Notes: a model not told the origin generated them from the letters alone. Shown: positions 8,867 through 16,525, counted from the first letter of the stretch. The stretch is DNA of 34,688 nt from Desulfobacterales bacterium (GCA_021737185.1 JAIPEL010000040.1:1-34688); one strand, 5' to 3'. A program made the numbers and translations.

Positions 8867-8987
8867 TGCACGGATCTGGCTGGGCCGGCAGAAAGAAAGG
8901 ATGAACAGCTCTTCGCTGTCGGTCGGCCAGTTCAGTTCTTTTTGAAGATCCCGGTCGATGATGATTTCCTTGCCGCTTCGCGGCGTT

Positions 8988-9211
8988 CCAGGTTCAGGGG
9001 TTCGGGGTTCTGGGTTCAGAGGTTCAGGGTTCGGGGTTCGGGGTTCTGGGTTCGGGGTTCGGGGTTCGGGGTTCTGGGTTCGGGGTTCTGGGTTCAGGGT
9101 TCGGGGTTTGGGGTTCTGGGTTCGGGGTTCGGGGTTCAGGGTTCGGGGTTCAGGGTTCGGGGTTCAGGGTTCAGGGTTCAGGGTTCGGGGTTCAGGGTTC
9201 AGGGTTCAGGT
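8988..9211. repeat. Heptamer tandem repeat tract (TTCRGGG type), G-quadruplex prone
   Basis: About 30 tandem 7-nt units of the types TTCAGGG, TTCGGGG and TTCTGGG on the plus strand. Closely spaced G3-G4 runs with TTC linkers meet the usual G-quadruplex pattern. In the direction of the neighbouring genes (minus) the unit reads TGAACCY, the same unit as the tract at 16615-16713. It separates the second and third GNAT genes. Confidence 0.85.
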
Positions 9212-9237
9212 AATTGTAAAAATTCCGAAAATTTTCA

Positions 9238-9277
9238 GATTTTTGATCCCCTCGCGAACGCGAGGGGATCAAAAATC
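9238..9277 (-). terminator. Stop-codon-containing hairpin at the 3' end of GNAT gene 3
   Basis: Perfect 19-bp inverted repeat (arms 9238-9256 and 9259-9277, AA loop; GATTTTTGATCCCCTCGCG). The last codons and TGA stop of the gene (9271-9269) are inside the stem. No strong U-run follows. Confidence 0.7.
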
Positions 9278-9823
9278 TCCCCACTCCTTGTGAAGGCGCT
9301 TCATCATGATGATCATGTCGTGTCGGTTGCCCTGAGGGTCCTTGATATAGTCTTTTAACCGGGCCTTTTCGAAAAAATCCAGCTTCAGGGCCGCGTCGAC
9401 GGCGGTATCCTCGATGCCGTCGACAAAATCCGACCGCAGATCGCTCAAGCCCTTGTCCATCGCCAGCTGAATCAGGTCCAGCAGCATCCAGGTGCCGAGC
9501 CGCTTGTGGCGGAATTCCGGCAGCACCATGATTCGAAGCCGGCCGACGTGGCGGGTGGAACCGAACCCTCTCATGTGAAGACTGGCGTGGGCCACGATCC
9601 GATCTTCCGACAAGGCGATGATGGAAAAAACGGTTGCGGTGTCGATGCCGTCGATCCATTTGCGGATCACCGCCGGATCGAGCAGATCATATCTCATGTA
9701 CCAGCGGTCGGCTCCTGGAATTTCCTCGAAAAAGCGCTTCAGGGCCGGTTCATCCGATTTTTCCAACGGCCGGATGACGGCTTCCCCACCGTCTTTGAGG
9801 ACGATCTCTTTTGGATATCTCAC
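9269..9823 (-). CDS. GNAT-family N-acetyltransferase (3)
   Basis: 184-residue GNAT protein from GTG 9823, which has AAGGGAGG eight nt upstream; the open frame extends to 9892 but that part lacks a ribosome site. VIRPLEKSDEPALKRFFEEI is the usual first strand-helix. RLRIMVLPEFRHKRLGTWMLLDLIQ is motif A, with the R-x-x-R-L-G-T loop that binds acetyl-CoA. Size and the opening 'KDGGEAVIRPL' resemble the acetyltransferase modules of Pat/AcuA-like protein acetylases, but no regulatory domain is attached. The third GNAT gene in a row on this strand. It ends in a perfect hairpin. The substrate cannot be assigned from sequence. Confidence 0.8.
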   Translation of the reverse strand: MRYPKEIVLKDGGEAVIRPLEKSDEPALKRFFEEIPGADRWYMRYDLLDPAVIRKWIDGIDTATVFSIIALSEDRIVAHASLHMRGFGSTRHVGRLRIMVLPEFRHKRLGTWMLLDLIQLAMDKGLSDLRSDFVDGIEDTAVDAALKLDFFEKARLKDYIKDPQGNRHDMIIMMKRLHKEWGDF

Positions 9824-9918
9824 GGGCACAGCCTCCCTTCTCGAAATTCCAAAAAAACGACTCCGGCGATCCGTTTCCTTTAGCGGAAACAAGCAGGCGG
9901 GCGCAACCAGTTGTCCGC

Positions 9919-9955
9919 AAAAGACGAAAACGGGCGGCCGCCTGGGCCGCCCGTT
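9919..9955 (-). terminator. Rho-independent terminator of the bamQ-bamA operon
   Basis: Perfect 11-bp stem AACGGGCGGCC/GGCCGCCCGTT (9929-9955, 5-nt loop), followed on the minus strand by TTTTCGTCTTTT. It begins 25 nt after the bamA stop. Confidence 0.85.
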
Positions 9956-9980
9956 GCCGAAACTGCTGCCAAGGTCGCCG

Positions 9981-11123
9981 CTACTTCTGCGGTTTACCCA
10001 TCACGTCTTCGAACATCTCCATGTCCCAGGTACGGCAATTGGCGATGTTCTGCCGAAACTTGATAAAATCAATGGTATTTTGGCCGGTGATCTTCTTGGT
10101 GTTGAATGCGCCGAAGCCGAGAAACGCCTCGCCTGCCATGTTGGCCTTCAGCCAGTGCCGGTTTGCGTACTTCATGGTGTCCCAGAAGAATTTCTTTTTC
10201 TGGCGGATGCCGTCCATCGACTTCATCAGGCAGCCGGGAAACAGGTTGGCAAAGGTCCAGATAATATCGTCGACTTCCTTGTCGAGAAGTTCAAAGTCCG
10301 CGTTGGGCTGGTGCTCCTTGACGAAGGCTTTGGCCTCCTTGAACTCGGCCCCGCTCTTGAACTCGCCGAAGACGATCTCGCCGTCTTCCACATACTTGTC
10401 GGTCACCACCATCGGATTGCGCACCCACTTGCCGTCGACCTTGAGCACCGGAACGCACTTGGAGAGGATCCCCTTGATCTTGGCCTGATAGGCGGTCCAC
10501 ATTTCACAGGAGACGCAGTTCCACATGGCGTCTTCGATGCCGACATACCAGGGGAGAAAGTCCGAAGAGCCGCCGTCGGGAGCCGATCCGTGCCGGGGCC
10601 CGGCCTGGCCGAAAATGGCGAGATCCGAGGCAATGGTCAGATCGCAGGCCATCCCGATCTCCTGGCCGCCGGCCACCCGCATGCCGTTGACCCGGCAGAT
10701 GGTTGGCTTCTGACAGTTTAAAATCGCATCGACCATGTGGCCGAACAGCTCCATATATTGACCGTACTCTTCGGGCCGACGGCTGTAAAATTCGCTGTAT
10801 TCCTTGGTGTTGCCGCCGGTGCAGAAGGCGTAGGGTCCTGTGGCGGTAAAGACTGTCGCCACCACGCTCCGATCCGTGGAGGCGTTTTCGAATCCGGCGA
10901 TAACTCCCTTGACCATGTCGGTGGTGTAGGAGTTGAACTGTTTCGGATTGTTCATCCGAATCACCGCCGTGTAGAGCCCGTCGATCACCTTTCCGTCAGG
11001 GTCCTTCAGGGGCCGCTTTTCAAAGACGACGTTGGGGGCCTCCTCGTCGGACCCCCAATAGGGACTGGTGTGCAAGCGGTGGTCCTTGGGCTCGTTGTCT
11101 CTCGGCATCCAATCCAGGGCCAT
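9981..11123 (-). CDS. bamA: 6-oxocyclohex-1-ene-1-carbonyl-CoA hydrolase (BamA)
   Basis: Ring-opening hydrolase of the central benzoyl-CoA pathway. It adds two waters to 6-oxocyclohex-1-ene-1-carbonyl-CoA, giving 3-hydroxypimelyl-CoA. The 380-residue length (ATG 11123, GGGAGGA eight nt upstream) matches the family and is longer than ordinary crotonases. Characteristic stretches are LDWMPRDNEPKDH at the start, TGGNTKEYSEFYSRRPEEYGQYMELF, RVNGMRVAGGQEIGMACD (crotonase oxyanion-hole region) and GQAGPRHGSAPDGGSSDFLPWY. The open frame runs upstream to 11189, but that part lies in repeat DNA. bamA follows bamQ with a 292-nt spacer filled by a MITE-like element and an octamer array, and ends at a strong terminator. 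This is a widely used marker gene for anaerobic aromatic degradation. Confidence 0.93.
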   Translation of the reverse strand: MALDWMPRDNEPKDHRLHTSPYWGSDEEAPNVVFEKRPLKDPDGKVIDGLYTAVIRMNNPKQFNSYTTDMVKGVIAGFENASTDRSVVATVFTATGPYAFCTGGNTKEYSEFYSRRPEEYGQYMELFGHMVDAILNCQKPTICRVNGMRVAGGQEIGMACDLTIASDLAIFGQAGPRHGSAPDGGSSDFLPWYVGIEDAMWNCVSCEMWTAYQAKIKGILSKCVPVLKVDGKWVRNPMVVTDKYVEDGEIVFGEFKSGAEFKEAKAFVKEHQPNADFELLDKEVDDIIWTFANLFPGCLMKSMDGIRQKKKFFWDTMKYANRHWLKANMAGEAFLGFGAFNTKKITGQNTIDFIKFRQNIANCRTWDMEMFEDVMGKPQK

Positions 11124-11155
11124 GGTTTCTTCCTCCCGTCTGTTCGTTGATTGTT

Positions 11156-11273
11156 TCGTAAAAAGGCCGAATATTCCTTCTTCCGTCATTCCCGCGAAAG
11201 CGGGAATCCAGTATTTTCTAATACTTATAAAGGCCAGATCAAGCGCGACGAAGATTTCGGAGACTTTTTACGA
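11156..11273. repeat. MITE-like fold-back element (copy 2)
   Basis: 118 bp bounded by TCGTAAAAAG (11156-11165) and CTTTTTACGA (11264-11273), with CCGAA following inside each end. The internal hairpin is ATTCCCGC-GAAA-GCGGGAAT (11188-11207). It lies between bamQ and bamA, immediately upstream of the bamA ribosome site. Confidence 0.65.
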
Positions 11274-11284
11274 TTTCATCTTCG

Positions 11285-11397
11285 TTGATTGGTTAAATTG
11301 GTTGATTGGTTGATTGGTCAAATGGTCGAAGACCGATCAACCGGAGGTCCATATTGCCGAATTGACGAATCGACCATTCAACCAATCGACTCGATCA
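11285..11397. repeat. TTGATTGG octamer array, inverted pair (R1)
   Basis: The left block (11285-11327) carries TTGATTGG/TCAAATGG-like 8-nt units; the right block (about 11360-11397) carries the reverse complement CCAATCGA/CATTCAAC type. The blocks flank about 30 nt. The right block abuts the bamQ stop codon. Related arrays are at 13784, 15581 and 27344. Confidence 0.75.
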
Positions 11398-11415
11398 AAA
11401 GTTTCCCGAATGAAA

Positions 11416-12519
11416 TCAAAAGTCGGGGACCAAAACAATGCGCTGATCCGGGCTCTGGCTGTGGGCCTCTTCGAAGGCCTCGACGATGGTGCTCATCGGA
11501 CGGGTCTGTACGAAGGGGTTGATATCGATCTTTCCGGAAAGCACCATCGAAAGCACTTGGGGATAATACTCCGGCAGACACCCCCAGGTGCCGATCAGCT
11601 CTGCATCGAAGGCCATCAGGCGGCTGATGGAATACTCGACTTTCTGCATCCCGAACCCGACGACCATGAGCTTTCCGGTAAAGCTAAGCAGGGCCAGAGC
11701 GGTTTCCTGGCCGGGCCGGGTGCCGCTGATCTCGAAAATCTTCCAGCCGAAACCGGGCAGGCCGAGCTTCTTTCGGATCCCCTTGACCTCTCCTGCCACG
11801 TCCTTGGTCGACTTGCCCATGGAGTTGACCGCGAAATCCGCACCGTAATTGAGCATCTTGTCGAGCCGATCCTGGTTGATATCGATGGCGATCACGCATC
11901 CGGCCCCCAGGGCCTTGGCAGTCTGCACCATATACTGGCCCACTCCGCCGACGCCGATCACGATCACGTTGTCGCCTACGTCGAGCTGCGCCCGCTTGGC
12001 CGCCTGAAACGGCGTCGTCCCGGCGTCGGCCACCACCGACAGATTCTCCAGGGGCATGTCGCCTCGGTTCTTGACCTCGCAAAGATCGATGCTGGGCACC
12101 GGGATGTGGCTGGAAAACCCGCCGTAGATGCCGATGCTGTTACCCGGCATTTTCTGGTCCAGACATCGGTTGCCCCGCCGGGTCTTGCAAAGGTAGCACT
12201 TTCGACAGGGCATGACCGCCGGGATCAGGACCTCTTTTCCGATCCAGGCATCGTCGCCCGCCACCACCGTGCCGGAAATCTCGTGGCCGAGGGTCAGCGG
12301 CGGCTTGGAAACTGTGGGCACGCCGTCGTAGAAATAGCCCAGGTCCGTGTGACATACCCCGCAGCCGGCGACCTCCACCAGCACGTCGCCCGGCCCAAGC
12401 TCGGGTACCGGAATTTCGGTTCGCTCGATCCTGCCTTTGGTTTTTTCTCCGGTTTCCTTGTTTTTGCTGTAGGGTTGTACCATCTGCCAAGTTTGAATCT
12501 TGTCCGGTACGGCTGCCAT
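11416..12519 (-). CDS. bamQ: 6-hydroxycyclohex-1-ene-1-carbonyl-CoA dehydrogenase (Had/BamQ)
   Basis: NAD-dependent zinc alcohol dehydrogenase that oxidises 6-hydroxycyclohex-1-ene-1-carbonyl-CoA to the 6-oxo compound, the substrate of BamA. ATG 12519 (AAGGAGG five nt upstream) gives 367 residues, the family size. Catalytic zinc motif: GCGVCHTDLGYF. Structural zinc: C-x2-C-x2-C-x7-C (CRKCYLCKTRRGNRC). Rossmann motif: VIGVGGVGQYMVQTAK, then an acidic residue in AIDINQDRLD, favouring NAD. A generic medium-chain dehydrogenase is the alternative, but the pairing with bamA and an operator-bearing promoter supports this function. The transcript leader contains a hairpin (CACGACCG/CGGTCGTG, 12553-12581). 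Confidence 0.87.
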   Translation of the reverse strand: MAAVPDKIQTWQMVQPYSKNKETGEKTKGRIERTEIPVPELGPGDVLVEVAGCGVCHTDLGYFYDGVPTVSKPPLTLGHEISGTVVAGDDAWIGKEVLIPAVMPCRKCYLCKTRRGNRCLDQKMPGNSIGIYGGFSSHIPVPSIDLCEVKNRGDMPLENLSVVADAGTTPFQAAKRAQLDVGDNVIVIGVGGVGQYMVQTAKALGAGCVIAIDINQDRLDKMLNYGADFAVNSMGKSTKDVAGEVKGIRKKLGLPGFGWKIFEISGTRPGQETALALLSFTGKLMVVGFGMQKVEYSISRLMAFDAELIGTWGCLPEYYPQVLSMVLSGKIDINPFVQTRPMSTIVEAFEEAHSQSPDQRIVLVPDF

Positions 12520-12656
12520 GGGCGCCTCCTTGCAAGCGAAAAAGTGTGAAGCCACGACCGCCGGCAGAGCCGACGGTCGTGACTGATGAACCGCTAACCG
12601 CGGTTGGTTTCAAAACCACCGAAAGAGCCGGGGATTCCGGAGTTGGTTTTTGTCCT

Positions 12657-12675
12657 GTTTCACGGAACGCGAAAC
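12657..12675. repeat. 19-nt TTTCGCG palindrome (copy 2, one mismatch)
   Basis: GTTTCACG-GAA-CGCGAAAC, one mismatch in the stem. It lies in the bamQ leader just downstream of its operator. Confidence 0.6.
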
Positions 12676-12704
12676 CTAAATCCAATTGCATCAGCAATTA
12701 GATT

Positions 12705-12740
12705 AGCTACAATGTAGTTACAATCTCATTTCATTGTCAA
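12705..12740 (-). promoter_or_regulatory. bamQ-bamA promoter and operator
   Basis: Consensus -35 TTGACA at 12740-12735 (minus strand). TACATT at an 18-nt spacing is the likely -10. Minus-strand heptamers TGTAACT (12722-12716) and TGTAGCT (12711-12705) are 11 bp apart and straddle the -10. Divergent from the SDR promoter whose -35 starts 15 bp away. Confidence 0.65.
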
Positions 12741-12754
12741 TACCAAAAATTTTC

Positions 12755-12787
12755 TTGACTCCTCCCCGATGTAGCTAATATATAGCT
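12755..12787 (+). promoter_or_regulatory. SDR-thiolase operon promoter and operator
   Basis: -35 TTGACT at 12755-12760, with TATATA at an 18-nt spacing as candidate -10. Heptamers TGTAGCT (12770-12776) and TATAGCT (12781-12787) are 11 bp apart. The first heptamer starts exactly 15 nt after the first base of the -35, as at the iorA promoter. A leader of about 200 nt separates it from the start codon. Confidence 0.65.
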
Positions 12788-12987
12788 AATTTATAATCGT
12801 GCGCCAACCGGGTGAATCGCGCCTGATCCAAGATGTGAACGCCTGTTTTTGCCGGCGCCGCCTGGCACCGGCCAATCCCGCCTGCCCCGCCCGCTCCGAG
12901 CGGCGTCGAAGGGAGAAAAGCCCGGGGTAGACGCGCCGGGGACCAAACGGGCAAAATCAATCCCCACCTCATTACTAGGAGTCTATC

Positions 12988-13737
12988 ATGCTGCTGGAAA
13001 ACAAAAGCGCCATCGTGACCGGCGGATCCCAGGGAATCGGAACCGCCACATCGCTCGGACTGGCCCGGGAGGGGGCCAACGTCTGTCTTACCTACCGCAA
13101 GCACGAAGCCGAAGCCGAGGCGGTGGCCGAAGAGATCCGCCAGATGGGCCGGAAGGCGGTGGCCGTTGCCTGCGACATCGCACGGTTTTCAGACGCGGAA
13201 AGGGTGGTCAACACCGCCCTGGAGGCCTTCGGCAGCCTCGATATCCTGGTCAACAACGCCGGAATGAACTGGGACGGCGTCTGCTGGAAGATGAGCGAGG
13301 AACAGTGGGACCGGGTGTTGGAGGTAAACCTCAAAGGCTATTTCAATTTCGTCCGCCACACCGCCCCCCTGTTCAAGGAGCAAAAATCGGGGAAAATCAT
13401 CAACGTCACCTCCATCAACGGCCTGCGGGGAAAATTCGGCCAGTCCAACTACTCGGCGTCCAAGGCCGGAATCATCGGATATACGAAAGCCCTGGCCAAG
13501 GAACTGGGCGGCTTCAACGTCAACGTCAATGCGGTCGCTCCGGGGCTGATCGACACGGCGATGCTCAAAGAATCCGAAGCCCGGGACAAGATCATCGGCA
13601 TGGCCATGGCCGAAATCGTCCTCAAACGAGTGGGCGAGCCCGAAGATCTTGCCAACCTCATCGTCTTTCTGGCATCGGAAAAAGCCCGGCACATCACCGG
13701 TGAGGTGATCAAGGTCGACGGCGGCCAATATATTTAG
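12988..13737 (+). CDS. Short-chain dehydrogenase/reductase, probable 3-hydroxyacyl-CoA dehydrogenase
   Basis: 249-residue classical SDR of the FabG type. Cofactor loop TGGSQGIG (about 11-18), NNAG (about 89-92), and catalytic Ser-Tyr-x3-Lys (TSIN...NYSASK, about 138-158) are all present. ATG 12988 follows TAGGAG six nt upstream. It is the first gene of the operator-driven plus-strand operon and stands before a thiolase/DUF35 pair, so a role in oxidising a 3-hydroxyacyl-CoA intermediate downstream of ring opening (for example 3-hydroxypimelyl-CoA) is plausible. Similar SDR plus thiolase plus DUF35 sets handle benzoylsuccinyl-CoA chemistry in toluene degraders, but no benzylsuccinate genes are seen here. 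Oxidation rather than reduction is inferred from context. Confidence 0.78.
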   Translation: MLLENKSAIVTGGSQGIGTATSLGLAREGANVCLTYRKHEAEAEAVAEEIRQMGRKAVAVACDIARFSDAERVVNTALEAFGSLDILVNNAGMNWDGVCWKMSEEQWDRVLEVNLKGYFNFVRHTAPLFKEQKSGKIINVTSINGLRGKFGQSNYSASKAGIIGYTKALAKELGGFNVNVNAVAPGLIDTAMLKESEARDKIIGMAMAEIVLKRVGEPEDLANLIVFLASEKARHITGEVIKVDGGQYI

Positions 13738-13783
13738 ATCGTAGTTTTCGGTATTTATAAAATTATTTTTCGATGGATACGAT

Positions 13784-13915
13784 GATTGGTCAAATGGTTG
13801 AATGGTCAAATGGGATAAAAGCGGCCGGAGATGGAAAACCAGTCCGGTGAGGCCGAGCAAAACGTCACTTGGAGGCCTTTCCCAATCAACCAATCGACCA
13901 CTCAACCAATCAACC
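13784..13915. repeat. TTGATTGG octamer array, inverted pair (R2)
   Basis: Left block 13784-13813 (TGATTGG, TCAAATGG, TTGAATGG units) and right block about 13882-13915 (CCAATCAA, CCAATCGA units) are mutually inverted around roughly 70 nt. The array fills the space between the SDR and the thiolase gene. Confidence 0.75.
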
Positions 13916-13971
13916 GAAGACGCTAAGAATCCACAATCTTACCCTTATAAAAACCCAAACGAGAGGACACC

Positions 13972-15138
13972 ATGGGAAAAGTCGCAATCATCGGAGTCGG
14001 GCAGAGCGCATTTGTGCGCAGCTATCCGGGTTCGATCCGAGAACTGGCATTCGAGGGCTTCAGCGCCGCCATGAAGGACGCCGGTCTGGCGGCGGCAGAC
14101 ATCGGCGCCTCGGTGGTCTGCAGCGCGCCCGAATACGACAAGCAGCGGTCTCCGGCCGGGGTGCTGGCAGAATACCTCGGCCTCAATCCCCAGCCCACAT
14201 TCTACGTGGAGAGCCTCTGCTCATCGAGCAGCATGGGGCTGCGTCTGGCCTATTCCCTGGTAAAATCCGGTCTCCACGATTCGGTGGCGGTCATCGGATT
14301 TCAGAAGATGAGCGAAATTTCCTCTTCCGAGTCCCAGGAGCGGATGGGCCGGGGGGCCGACATTCAGTGGGAAAGCCCATTCGGCACGATGATGCCGGCC
14401 TATTACGCCATGTATGCCCAGGCACACATGGCCAAATACGGCACAACCCCCGAAGACCTGGCCCAAATCCGGGTCAAGGCCGCCACCTACGGCCAGCTCA
14501 ACGAAAAAGCCGTCTTCCGCAAACCGGTCACCATGGAAAGCTTCACCGATCCGGAGAGCCGGATGGCCGGGCCGGTGGCTTCTCCCCTTCGGGTGGGAGA
14601 CTGCTGCGCCAACGCCGACGGCAGCTCCTGCATCGTCGTGGCCAGCGAGGAAAAGGCCCGGGCGGTCTGTAAAAAGCCGGTCTGGATCCTGGGCGTCGGT
14701 GCCGCCAGCACCAGCGTCAACCTGGCAGGCCGCGATCTTTTCACCGGTCTGACCGTGGCCCAGGAGGCGTCCCGCCAGGCTTACGAAATGGCCGGCGTGG
14801 GACCGAAAGACATCGACGTTGCCGAAGTCCACGACTGCTTCACCATTGCCGAGCTCATGGCCTACGAAAACCTCAGCTTTGCCGAACCGGGAAAAGGCGT
14901 CGAACTGATCCGGGAAAAGCAGACCTACAAAGAGGGAAGGATTCCGGTCAACGTCGACGGCGGTCTCCTGTCCAAGGGGCATCCCATCGGGGCCACCGGA
15001 GGATCCCAGATTCGCACCATCGTGCTTCAACTGCGGGAGGAGGCCGGCGACATTCAGGTCAAGGGCCCGGAAATCGGACTGGTTCACAACATCGGCGGCG
15101 TCGGCCTTTACGGAAACGTGACGATCCTGGGGAGGTAG
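13972..15138 (+). CDS. SCP-x/archaeal-type thiolase
   Basis: 388-residue thiolase of the SCP2/archaeal acetyl-CoA acetyltransferase branch. Nucleophile C83 lies in ESLCSSSSMG, H287 in VAEVHDCFTIAEL and H337 in SKGHPIGATG. The C-terminal motif is NIGGVGLYGN, so the second catalytic Cys of bacterial FadA-type thiolases is absent, as is usual in this branch. Such enzymes need a DUF35 OB-fold partner, encoded 4 nt downstream. ATG 13972 is preceded by GAGAGGA. Expected reaction: thiolytic cleavage of a 3-oxoacyl-CoA, probably 3-oxopimelyl-CoA to glutaryl-CoA and acetyl-CoA given the neighbouring ring-cleavage genes. BbsB-like cleavage of benzoylsuccinyl-CoA is an alternative not supported by other genes in the window. 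Confidence 0.82.
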   Translation: MGKVAIIGVGQSAFVRSYPGSIRELAFEGFSAAMKDAGLAAADIGASVVCSAPEYDKQRSPAGVLAEYLGLNPQPTFYVESLCSSSSMGLRLAYSLVKSGLHDSVAVIGFQKMSEISSSESQERMGRGADIQWESPFGTMMPAYYAMYAQAHMAKYGTTPEDLAQIRVKAATYGQLNEKAVFRKPVTMESFTDPESRMAGPVASPLRVGDCCANADGSSCIVVASEEKARAVCKKPVWILGVGAASTSVNLAGRDLFTGLTVAQEASRQAYEMAGVGPKDIDVAEVHDCFTIAELMAYENLSFAEPGKGVELIREKQTYKEGRIPVNVDGGLLSKGHPIGATGGSQIRTIVLQLREEAGDIQVKGPEIGLVHNIGGVGLYGNVTILGR

Positions 15139-15142
15139 AACC

Positions 15143-15577
15143 ATGGGAGGCAAAAAAGACATCGACGACCGGTTCAAGAAGTTTGGAACGGTCAGCTTTA
15201 CCGGTATTTCCAAGGTCAACGACTTTATCGGCTACCTGGAGCAGGGAAAGATTATGGGAACCCGCTGCACCGACTGCGGCAAGGTCTTTTTCCCGCCCCG
15301 GGCCGAATGCTTCAAGTGCCTGCCCGGAACCATCGAATGGTTCGAAGTCGCCGGCAGCGGAAAGCTGGTGAGCTACAGCCGGCTTCAGTTCGGCCCGGTG
15401 GGCTTTGAAAACGACCTGCCGTACTGCATCGCCCTGCTCGACTACGGAGATTTCAAGGTATTTGGCCGCATCGCGGACGACCTGGCCGAAGAAAAGCTTT
15501 CCATCGGCATGGCGATGAAGACCCGGGTCAACGAACTGCCCAACGGCCAGCTCAACTACGTCTTCGAACCGGCATAG
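15143..15577 (+). CDS. DUF35 Zn-ribbon/OB-fold thiolase partner
   Basis: 144-residue protein with an N-terminal rubredoxin-like zinc ribbon, C-x2-C-x10-C-x2-C (CTDC...CFKC, about residues 43-60), followed by an OB-fold region (GSGKLVSYSRLQFGPVGFEN onward). DUF35 proteins bind the acyl-CoA and bridge to SCP-x-like thiolases. The start codon lies 4 nt after the thiolase stop, with GGGGAGG overlapping the thiolase end, so the two are translationally coupled. It resembles BbsA of the benzylsuccinate pathway in architecture. The first 28 residues before the ribbon are an amphipathic helix-like extension typical of the family. Confidence 0.85.
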   Translation: MGGKKDIDDRFKKFGTVSFTGISKVNDFIGYLEQGKIMGTRCTDCGKVFFPPRAECFKCLPGTIEWFEVAGSGKLVSYSRLQFGPVGFENDLPYCIALLDYGDFKVFGRIADDLAEEKLSIGMAMKTRVNELPNGQLNYVFEPA

Positions 15578-15580
15578 GCC

Positions 15581-15734
15581 GGTTGATTGTTCAGTTTGGT
15601 TGATTGGTCAAGTGGTCAAATGGTTGAGTGGGAAAGACACCGATGAAATTGCAGTGTTTCGGTAGAGAGGCAGCCTGACGAACGCTCAAAGGCCTCCTTC
15701 CCATTTAACTAATCAACCAATCAACCAATCAACC
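15581..15734. repeat. TTGATTGG octamer array, inverted pair (R3)
   Basis: Left block 15581-15632 and right block about 15700-15734 consist of 8-nt units (TTGATTGG, TCAAGTGG, TCAAATGG, TTGAGTGG against CCAATCAA). They are inverted around a spacer of about 70 nt. The right block ends next to the bamR ribosome-binding site (GGAGGG). Confidence 0.8.
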
Positions 15735-15754
15735 TTTTCTGGAGGGAGAAAAAA

Positions 15755-16525
15755 ATGGCAGAACTTCAGCACCTCAAGTTCGAGAAGGCCGACGGGGTGG
15801 CGCGGATCACCTTTGCCCGGCCCAAGCACAACGTGTTCAACATCGGCATGATGAAAGAATTCATTGGGGTGCTCCAGTCGCTTTCAGCCGACGAGGAGCT
15901 CAAATGCGTCGTCCTGTTCGGTGAAGGGGCAAGCTGGTGCGCCGGGGTCGACGTGGGAGACCACAAACCGGAGATGGCCGGCACGATGATCGACGCGTTC
16001 AACCGTTCGCTTTCGTTGATCGAAAACCTGGAGGTGCCCACCGTTGCCGCAGTCCATGGGGCCTGCCTCGGCGGCGGCATGGAATATGCCATCGCCTGCG
16101 ACGTCGTTGTCGCCGGCAAGAAGGCCAAATTCGGCCAGCCCGAAGTCAAGCTCGGCTTTTTGCCCCCCTATGCGGCCATTCGTCTTCCGCTGTTGGTCGG
16201 ACCGGCCAAGGCGATCGAGGTCTGCACTTCCGGCCGGATCTACTCAGCCGAAGAGGCTCAGGCCATGGGGTTCGTCGGTCAGGTGACCGAGCAGGATGCC
16301 TTCTCCGAAGAAGTGGAGCGGTTGGTCGGCGAATTTACCGCCTGCAGCCCCCTCATTCTCCGGCTCAACAAAAAGGCCGTAAAGGACCACCTGGGGCTCG
16401 ACTTTCCCAGCGCGGTGAAAAAGGTCAGCAGCCTGTTCCTCGAAAAACTGATGAAAACCGAGGACACCCAGGAAGGCATCGCCAGCTTCTACGAGAAGCG
16501 AAAACCCGAGTGGCGAAATAAATGA
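15755..16525 (+). CDS. bamR: Cyclohexa-1,5-diene-1-carbonyl-CoA hydratase (Dch/BamR)
   Basis: 256-residue crotonase-family enzyme. It would hydrate the dienoyl-CoA made by BamB to 6-hydroxycyclohex-1-ene-1-carbonyl-CoA, the BamQ substrate. Both crotonase acid residues are present: Glu in CLGGGMEYAIACD and Glu in KFGQPEVKLGFLPP. The second motif replaces the usual IPGAGGTQRL with FLPPYAAIRLP, which, with the C terminus FYEKRKPEWRNK, fits dienoyl-CoA hydratases rather than ordinary enoyl-CoA hydratases. ATG 15755 follows GGAGGG. It stands downstream of the thiolase/DUF35 genes across an octamer array. A hairpin incorporating the stop codon closes the gene. A generic enoyl-CoA hydratase remains possible. 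Confidence 0.8.
   Translation: MAELQHLKFEKADGVARITFARPKHNVFNIGMMKEFIGVLQSLSADEELKCVVLFGEGASWCAGVDVGDHKPEMAGTMIDAFNRSLSLIENLEVPTVAAVHGACLGGGMEYAIACDVVVAGKKAKFGQPEVKLGFLPPYAAIRLPLLVGPAKAIEVCTSGRIYSAEEAQAMGFVGQVTEQDAFSEEVERLVGEFTACSPLILRLNKKAVKDHLGLDFPSAVKKVSSLFLEKLMKTEDTQEGIASFYEKRKPEWRNK

Noticed and set aside
8958..9293. Gly/Ser/Arg-rich repeat protein (GSGFRVRGSGF type) from the heptamer tract
   Set aside because: All three frames of a stop-poor 7-nt repeat give such peptides; there is no ribosome site or start context.
12988..15577. Benzylsuccinate pathway (bbsABCD) from SDR, thiolase and DUF35
   Set aside because: No benzylsuccinate synthase, CoA-transferase or second SDR is adjacent, and the operator links these genes to the benzoyl-CoA pathway.
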